From: Actinomycetota bacterium
Lineage (GTDB): Bacteria > Actinomycetota > Thermoleophilia > Gaiellales > Gaiellaceae
Assembly (NCBI GenBank): GCA_013696185.1
Contig: JACCZA010000090.1
Location: 1-9,738, forward strand
Length of the DNA stretch: 9,738 nucleotides
Direction of reading: 5' to 3'
The position numbers and the translations under genes are program-made. The notes below the pieces were generated by a model. It had not been told where the DNA came from. It saw nothing but the letters and a program-made list of their open reading frames with translations, and searched no databases. Below, piece after piece: positions 6,363 to 9,738 of the stretch. How positions within the stretch are numbered: position 1 is the stretch's first letter; every line of letters starts with the position of its first letter.

Positions 6363-6988
6363 GGCGCGCGCAGGAGCTCGGGCGCGGGCGACCGGGGGGG
6401 CCGCTGCCTGCGGCGATCGGCGAAGAGCAGCGAGCCGAGCAGGATGCCGACGCCGACCACGATGAAGGTGTCGGCGAGGTTGAACGCCGGCCAGAAACGC
6501 AGGTCGAGGAAGTCGGTCACGTGACCGAGGCGGACGCGGTCGAGCAGGTTCGAGAGGCTGCCGCCGACCACGAGGCCGAGCGCGACCGGCAGGATCGGGT
6601 GCCGCGCTCCGGAGCGCGCGAAGAACACGAGCATCGAGCCCACCGCGAGCGCGGTCAGGAGAGCAACCGCCGAGGTCGCGCTCGAGAAGAAGCCGAACGC
6701 GATCCCCGAGTTCTGGACGTGGCGGATCGCGAGGGGGCCGATCGAGCCGAGCTCCTCCCCGAGCTCCAGGCGCCCGGACACGAGCCGCTTCGTGACCTGG
6801 TCGGCGACCACCGCCGCGCCGACCACGAGCCCGAGCGCGAGCCACTGGCTGCGGCCCGCCGCGAGCGAGCGCTCCGCGACCGACATGGGCGTGAGCGCGT
6901 CCGTCGCCGAGCCGAAGCGAACGTCGAGGGAGCGCGCCGGCGCGGGCGCCGCCCCGCGCTCCACCCGCTCGAGCGCCGGCTCGCTCAC
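6359..6988 (-). CDS. lspA: Lipoprotein signal peptidase (signal peptidase II)
   Basis: LspA cuts the signal peptide from prolipoproteins just before the lipid-modified cysteine and is an aspartyl protease in the inner membrane. Four membrane segments are seen at about 49-70, 101-124, 130-149 and 172-191. Conserved motifs are NSGIAFGFF (93-101), GGSLSNLLDR (142-151), VTDFLD (157-162) and FNLADTFIVVG (169-179), with D159 and D173 the expected catalytic pair. I chose the GTG at 6986-6988: it overlaps the dksA-like TGA as GTGA and has GGAG five bases upstream. This gives 209 residues, with about 45 polar residues before the first membrane helix. The alternative ATG at 6884-6886 gives 175 residues, nearer the classical length, but has no ribosome binding site. 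Confidence 0.95.
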   Translation of the reverse strand: MSEPALERVERGAAPAPARSLDVRFGSATDALTPMSVAERSLAAGRSQWLALGLVVGAAVVADQVTKRLVSGRLELGEELGSIGPLAIRHVQNSGIAFGFFSSATSAVALLTALAVGSMLVFFARSGARHPILPVALGLVVGGSLSNLLDRVRLGHVTDFLDLRFWPAFNLADTFIVVGVGILLGSLLFADRRRQRPPRSPAPELLRAP

Positions 6989-7350
6989 CCCCGCTCCAGC
7001 TTCCGCTGGTCGTCGATGCAGAGATCCACCCACGGCATGGCCTCCAGCCGCTCCGGCGGGATCTGCTTGCCGCAGACGCGGCAGACGCCGTACGTCCCCT
7101 CCTCGATCCGCTGGAGCGCCGCGTCGATCCGCTCGAGCACCGCGTGCTCGTTGTCCTCGAGCGTCAGGTCGAGCTCGCGGTCGAACGTCTCCGTTCCCAT
7201 GTCTCCGGGATGGGTCTCCGAGCCGCTCTCCTCGCCCTCCTCCTCGAGCGAGCGCGGATACTGGTGCTGCAGCCCGTCGAGCGCGGTCTGCACGCGCCCA
7301 CGCTCCTCCGTCAGCAGCTCACGGAAGCGTTCGGTATCGATGGCGCTCAT
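6985..7350 (-). CDS. DksA/TraR-like zinc-finger protein (YlyA type)
   Basis: This 121-residue protein has an acidic, probably helical N-terminal part (1-82) and a C-terminal DksA/TraR-type finger (about 87-117). The finger reads YGVCRVCGKQIPPERLEAMP (87-106), then WVDLCIDDQRK. C90, C93 and C111 are the usual ligands; the fourth position is D114 rather than cysteine. Relatives bind the RNA polymerase secondary channel and tune transcription with or without ppGpp, but the DxxDxA tip of E. coli DksA is not visible here, so action on polymerase is only a family-based guess. The place between divIVA and lspA matches ylyA of Bacillus. The ATG at 7348-7350 has AGGA five bases upstream (7356-7359). 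Its stop overlaps the lspA start. Family call secure; function uncertain. Confidence 0.88.
   Translation of the reverse strand: MSAIDTERFRELLTEERGRVQTALDGLQHQYPRSLEEEGEESGSETHPGDMGTETFDRELDLTLEDNEHAVLERIDAALQRIEEGTYGVCRVCGKQIPPERLEAMPWVDLCIDDQRKLERG
6994..6997 (-). promoter_or_regulatory. Ribosome binding site supporting the GTG start of lspA
   Basis: GGAG on the minus strand lies five bases before the GTG at 6988, inside the last codons of the dksA-like gene. The alternative downstream ATG at 6886 has no comparable site, so this decides the start in favour of the longer LspA. Confidence 0.55.
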
Positions 7351-7383
7351 GCGTGTCCTGATCCTTTCCTCGGCAAGGGCGTG

Positions 7384-7403
7384 CCGGCCTTAAGCCCGGC
7401 CGG
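7384..7403 (-). other. GC hairpin in the dksA-like leader
   Basis: CCGGCC and GGCCGG pair over six bases around the eight-base loop GGGCTTAA, 33 bases before the start of the dksA-like gene. No U tract follows. It could be a second part of the transcription stop after divIVA or a leader structure. I see no convincing promoter in the 173-base gap 7351-7523. Confidence 0.3.
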
Positions 7404-7468
7404 GGTGACGCCACTCAGCTCCGCCCATCTTGTCACGTCGAGCAGGTCCCGAGCCGAGCGTGATCCTC

Positions 7469-7488
7469 GCGCGGGTCACGCCCCGCGC
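7469..7488 (-). terminator. Candidate terminator hairpin after divIVA
   Basis: GCGCGGG and CCCGCGC form a perfect seven-base all-GC stem with the six-base loop GCGTGA, starting 35 bases after the divIVA stop. No U run follows, so it fits only the U-less terminator type proposed for high-GC actinobacteria. It may separate sepF-yggT-divIVA from the dksA-like/lspA/rluD genes. Confidence 0.4.
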
Positions 7489-7523
7489 CCAACTCCGGAG
7501 GGGGCGGCGAGCCGTACGGTCGG

Positions 7524-7967
7524 CTACGCAGCCTCGATCCGGGCGCTCGCAGCCTCGGGAGCGACCTGCTCGACCGTGCCGAGCGCCGAGCGCAGGAGCG
7601 AGCCGATCCGCCGCGACTCGAGCAGCAGCCGCTCGTTCTCGGCGGCCGCACGGCGCGTGACCGAGCGCGCCTCGGCGTGAGCTTCGGAGACGATCAGCTC
7701 CGACTCGCGCTGGGCGGCTTCCCGCATCTCCGCCGCACTGCGCTCTGCGGACACGAGCGTCGTGCGCAGCAGCACCTCGAGCTCGCGATAGCGGGAGAGA
7801 TCCGTCTCGAGCTGCTCGATCCGGTCGGCGAGATCGGCGCGATCGCGCCAGACGCCCTCGTAGCTGTCGATCGCCTCGGTCAGCAGATGGTCGACGGTGC
7901 CCCGCCGGTAGCCGAGGATTCCGCGCTTGAAGCTGACATGACGCAGCTCCACGGGGGTGAGTGTCAT
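7524..7967 (-). CDS. divIVA: DivIVA domain protein (cell pole/septum organiser)
   Basis: DivIVA proteins bind curved membrane at poles and septa and recruit division or polar-growth proteins. The 147-residue protein starts with the membrane-binding DivIVA domain: LTPVELRHVSFKRGILGYRR (3-22), matching the family pattern of a conserved phenylalanine, basic residues, GY, then VD (25-26) leading into the coiled coil. From about 38 to 128 it is heptad-like and charged (Glu, Arg, Leu), clearly coiled coil. It is shorter than the DivIVA/Wag31 proteins of mycobacteria and Streptomyces and lacks their long linkers, so it is nearer the Bacillus size. The ATG at 7965-7967 is preceded by a strong ribosome binding site that fills most of the gap after yggT. 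The neighbours sepF and yggT support a division role. Confidence 0.92.
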   Translation of the reverse strand: MTLTPVELRHVSFKRGILGYRRGTVDHLLTEAIDSYEGVWRDRADLADRIEQLETDLSRYRELEVLLRTTLVSAERSAAEMREAAQRESELIVSEAHAEARSVTRRAAAENERLLLESRRIGSLLRSALGTVEQVAPEAASARIEAA

Positions 7968-7970
7968 CGC

Positions 7971-7980
7971 TCCTCCTTTC
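7971..7980 (-). promoter_or_regulatory. Strong ribosome binding site for divIVA
   Basis: The minus strand reads GAAAGGAGGA just before the divIVA ATG, the most complete Shine-Dalgarno sequence in block one. It fills most of the 14-base gap after the yggT stop, and suggests that divIVA is translated more strongly than its neighbours sepF and yggT, which have weak sites. Confidence 0.75.
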
Positions 7981-7981
7981 C

Positions 7982-8290
7982 CTAGACCTCGGCGACGACG
8001 CGGTTCACGAGAGCCTGGATCACGTAGAGGACGATGATCGCGACCATCGGTGACAGGTCGAGGGGGCCGAAGGACGGGATGATGCGCCGGAACAGGCGCA
8101 GGTAGGGGTCGCAGACGTCGTACAGGAACCGCTGGATCCGGTTCAGCCAGGGCGAGTACGGCAGCCTGATCCAGGACGTGACGATGTACGCCAGGATCAG
8201 CAGGATGTAGACGAAGATGAAGACGTTGACGAAGTTGCCGATCGTGTCGGCGACGTCGGCCAGCACCGGCAGCATGGCGGGAACGCCCAT
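7982..8290 (-). CDS. YggT family membrane protein (YlmG type)
   Basis: This 102-residue integral membrane protein has two hydrophobic helices, about 17-40 and 79-98, joined by a basic loop. The loop carries the family pattern: YIVTSWIRLPYSPW (35-48), then DPYLRLFRRIIPSFGPLDLS (61-80). YggT/YlmG proteins are linked to membrane or division-site organisation (and to thylakoid/nucleoid distribution in plastids), but the molecular role is not known. Length is typical. The ATG at 8288-8290 is the first in frame; a second ATG five codons on (8275) is possible, and neither has a good ribosome binding site. It follows sepF after 49 bases that hold a strong hairpin, and precedes divIVA by 14 bases, the ylmG position of the division cluster. 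Confidence 0.92.
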   Translation of the reverse strand: MGVPAMLPVLADVADTIGNFVNVFIFVYILLILAYIVTSWIRLPYSPWLNRIQRFLYDVCDPYLRLFRRIIPSFGPLDLSPMVAIIVLYVIQALVNRVVAEV

Positions 8291-8309
8291 CAGATGGAGG
8301 TTCCGCTCA

Positions 8310-8334
8310 CGGCGCCCGAATCCTCCGGGCGCCG
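8310..8334 (-). other. Strong hairpin between sepF and yggT
   Basis: CGGCGCCCG and CGGGCGCCG form a perfect nine-base stem with the seven-base loop GAGGATT, starting five bases after the sepF stop and ending 19 bases before the yggT start. It is the longest perfect stem I found in the window. No U tract follows and the reading direction continues, so it could be a partial terminator or attenuator, an mRNA end stabiliser, or a structure that lowers yggT translation. The Shine-Dalgarno-like GGAGGA spans the stem-loop border. Confidence 0.5.
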
Positions 8335-8339
8335 GCCCG

Positions 8340-8906
8340 TCACGCCTGGTTGAAGAAGTCGCCGCGCTCGAGCATGCGGGCCCGCTCCTCGGCGGAGACC
8401 TCGACGTGCGGCGGCGTGAGCAGGAAGACGCGGTCAGCGACCCGCTGCATGCCCCCGTCCCGCGCATACGAGAGGCCGCTCGCGAAGTCGATCAGGCGCT
8501 TCGAGAGCTCGGCGTCGGAGCCCTGGAGGTTGAGGATCACCGGCATGCCCTGCTTGAAGCGGTCGGCGAGCTGCTGTGCGTCGTTGAAGCTCCGCGGCAC
8601 GATCAGGTGCACCCGCGCGGGTGCCGCCTGTGCCTGCGAGAGCGGCTGGGCCGGCGGGTCGACGCTTCGCAACCGGGTCGCCGGGCGGGAGGTCGCCGTG
8701 CGCGCACGCACGGTGGGGGTCGAGTCGGTCCAGTCGTCGGCCTCGCTCAGCCGGCGGCGTGGAGCAAGCCTGCGGACATTGGGGCGGTCGCGGTAGGAGC
8801 GCTCGAGCTCCTCGTTCGTCGCGTACCCGTCCTCGTCCCAGTCATCCTCCTCCTCGGCGATGCCGAAGTAGACGAGCGTACGGTTCCAGACGTCGGTCAG
8901 ACCCAT
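8340..8906 (-). CDS. sepF: Cell division protein SepF
   Basis: SepF is a membrane anchor and bundler of FtsZ filaments at the septum, and in actinobacteria lacking FtsA/ZipA it is the main anchor. The 188-residue protein begins with an amphipathic membrane-targeting helix (MGLTDVWNRTLVYFG, 1-15) followed by an acidic stretch (18-27). A low-conservation linker rich in Arg, Ser and Thr spans about 40-95. The SepF core (97-172) includes VHLIVPRSFNDAQQLADRF (99-117), MPVILNLQG (121-129), RLIDFASGLSYARDG (137-151) and VFLLTPPHVEVS (160-171). Length and layout match actinobacterial SepF. The ATG at 8904-8906 is 14 bases after the yggS stop and has no Shine-Dalgarno sequence; TAGAAT (8918-8923), overlapping that stop, resembles a -10 box and could give a very short leader. 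Confidence 0.96.
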   Translation of the reverse strand: MGLTDVWNRTLVYFGIAEEEDDWDEDGYATNEELERSYRDRPNVRRLAPRRRLSEADDWTDSTPTVRARTATSRPATRLRSVDPPAQPLSQAQAAPARVHLIVPRSFNDAQQLADRFKQGMPVILNLQGSDAELSKRLIDFASGLSYARDGGMQRVADRVFLLTPPHVEVSAEERARMLERGDFFNQA

Positions 8907-8920
8907 GGCCGGTGCCGATT

Positions 8921-9514
8921 CTAACCCCGCAGGAGCGTGCTGCCCACACGGACGAGGGTTGCGCCCTCCTCGACGGCCACGCGGTAGTCCTGGCTCGTGC
9001 CGATCGAGAGCTCGCGCAGGCCGCGCTCGGCGGCGAGCTCGCGCAGCCGGCGGAAGTACGGCCGCGAGGTTTCCGGATCGTCCGTCTGTGGCGGCATCGT
9101 CATCAGGCCCCGCACGTCTTTGGCCTCGGCGAGCAGCGTGTCGAGCCGCTCGGGCTCGACACCCGACTTCGTCGGCTCGCCGGACAGGTTGACCTCGATC
9201 AGCGCCGGGACCGTGAGCCGCTGCGCCGAGGACTCGGCGTCGAGCGAGTGGACGAGCTCGCAGATCCGGTTCACGACCTTCGCCTTTCGGCTCTGCAGGT
9301 GACCGATGAAGTGCCAGCGGAAGGCGTCGCCGTAGGCTGCGTGCTTCGCCTCGAGCTCCTGCGCCCGGTTCTCGCCGACCACGCCGACTCCCGCCTCGAC
9401 GAGGAGCGCCATGTCCCGCAGCGAGACGTACTTCGTCGCGACGACGACGGTCACCTCGGGCCCGACCTCCTCGCACAGGCGCTCGTAGCGCGCGCGGATT
9501 GCCTCAGACGACAG
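8921..9514 (-). CDS. YggS family PLP-binding protein (YlmE/PLPBP type)
   Basis: YggS/PROSC proteins bind pyridoxal phosphate in an alanine-racemase-like barrel and keep vitamin B6 and amino-acid balance; no enzyme reaction is known. Motifs: VVVATKYV with the PLP lysine (K28), GENRAQELEAK, WHFIGHLQSRKAK, LIEVNLSGEPTKSG, RGLMTMPP and the phosphate-binding end LSIGTSQDYRVAVEEGATLV with VRVGSTLLRG. It is short: residues between the HSLDAESSAQRL segment and PALIEVN are fewer than in E. coli YggS. The only GTG in reach (9454) would begin right at the first strand and delete helix 1. The upstream in-frame stretch IRARYERLCEEVG looks like that helix, so I place the start at CTG 9512-9514, overlapping pgeF by 11 bases; AGGGGG lies upstream. 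A start at GTG 9454 (177 residues, GGAGG 11 bases upstream) remains possible. This is the ylmE position of the cluster. Confidence 0.92.
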   Translation of the reverse strand: MSSEAIRARYERLCEEVGPEVTVVVATKYVSLRDMALLVEAGVGVVGENRAQELEAKHAAYGDAFRWHFIGHLQSRKAKVVNRICELVHSLDAESSAQRLTVPALIEVNLSGEPTKSGVEPERLDTLLAEAKDVRGLMTMPPQTDDPETSRPYFRRLRELAAERGLRELSIGTSQDYRVAVEEGATLVRVGSTLLRG

Positions 9515-9738
9515 CTGCGAGCACCCCCTGACGGCCGGTGTGGCCGCGGTCGCGTCGGTGCGAGAAGAAGAGCTGCGGGTGGCAGGCGGTGCAGAGGTCG
9601 ACCCGCTCGATCCGCTCGCAGCCCGCGGCCGCGAGCGCGCGCTCGGCCGCCGCGGGGAGGTCGAGCGAGCCGTCCCGCGCGACGCCCGCTCCGAACGCGG
9701 AGCGAAAGGGCTCGGCGACCTCGGGCCCGACCTCGTAG
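9504..9738 (-). CDS. pgeF: PgeF/YfiH (YlmD) family laccase-domain protein, C-terminal part
   Basis: This is the last 77 residues of a gene whose start lies beyond the right edge. The fragment begins YEVGPEVAEPF, matching the segment after the metal-binding CCY motif, and ends with the family hallmark LCTACHPQLFFSHRRDRGHT (48-67) followed by GRQG, including conserved C49 and the FFSHRRD block. The family was long called multicopper polyphenol oxidase; members are now known as purine nucleosidase/phosphorylase-type enzymes or, for PgeF, as editors of wrongly built peptidoglycan precursors. Which applies here cannot be told from the C-terminus. The stop TGA at 9504-9506 overlaps the proposed yggS start. 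In related genomes the gene upstream is ftsZ, which would lie outside this window. Confidence 0.9.
   Translation of the reverse strand, partial: YEVGPEVAEPFRSAFGAGVARDGSLDLPAAAERALAAAGCERIERVDLCTACHPQLFFSHRRDRGHTGRQGVLAAVV

Noticed and set aside
5310..6524. A 404-codon open frame on the plus strand opposite rluD
   Set aside because: It is antisense to a certain gene with intact catalytic motifs, has no recognisable domain, and is explained by high GC at third codon positions.
7406..7436. Inverted repeat GTGAC / GTCAC before the dksA-like gene as an operator
   Set aside because: Five-base arms 21 bases apart are expected by chance and no promoter is evident between or beside them.
8918..8923. 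TAGAAT overlapping the yggS stop as a sepF promoter
   Set aside because: A good -10 match, but there is no -35 box and it lies inside a compact block; not strong enough to list as its own feature, though mentioned under sepF.
1..9738. Search for an undescribed system, mobile element, CRISPR array or RNA gene
   Set aside because: Fifteen recognisable housekeeping genes on one strand account for nearly all bases; the gaps are at most 190 bases and show no repeat array, integrase, transposase, tRNA cloverleaf or other such signal.

Overview
This is a GC-rich bacterial chromosome segment made of housekeeping genes, all on the minus strand, so transcription runs from the high coordinates to the low ones. 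Paired SepF and DivIVA division proteins, a YlyA-type DksA-like protein next to lspA, and GTG starts overlapping upstream stops indicate a high-GC Gram-positive. Gene order and the long acidic tail on ribosomal protein S2 fit a deep-branching actinobacterium, perhaps Thermoleophilia; the class is inferred from gene order and composition only.

In transcription order there are two blocks. Block one (about 9738-5469) is the division/envelope cluster that follows ftsZ in many Gram-positives: pgeF/ylmD (3' end only), yggS/ylmE, sepF, yggT/ylmG, divIVA, a dksA/traR-like gene (ylyA type), lspA, rluD. Compared with the Bacillus order, ylmH and ileS are absent. Block two (about 5426-1) is the translation and isoprenoid/lipid block: rpsB, tsf, pyrH, frr, uppS, cdsA, then dxr, which runs off the left edge. 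In many bacteria these blocks lie apart; here 176 bases separate them, holding a candidate terminator hairpin, a candidate -10 box and a rpsB leader.

The genes are tightly packed. Stop/start overlaps of four bases occur at dksA/lspA, rpsB/tsf, tsf/pyrH and uppS/cdsA, and probably at lspA/rluD; pyrH/frr overlap by 11 bases. This suggests translational coupling. Gaps over 100 bases occur only at 476-665 (before dxr), 5293-5468 (before rpsB) and 7351-7523 (before dksA). These, and the 49-base sepF-yggT gap, hold the candidate promoters and hairpins. No stretch over 300 bases lacks a gene.

The genes cover septum assembly (SepF, YggT, DivIVA), lipoprotein maturation (LspA), rRNA modification (RluD), ribosome building, elongation and recycling (S2, EF-Ts, RRF), pyrimidine nucleotides (PyrH), and polyprenyl carrier and phospholipid precursors (Dxr, UppS, CdsA). 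I see no mobile element, CRISPR array, tRNA, rRNA, defence or secondary-metabolism gene, and no undescribed system. The points worth a second look are finer: two likely CTG starts, a DksA-like zinc site lacking its fourth cysteine, a compact Dxr N-domain, a possibly leaderless dxr, and GC hairpins without U tracts.
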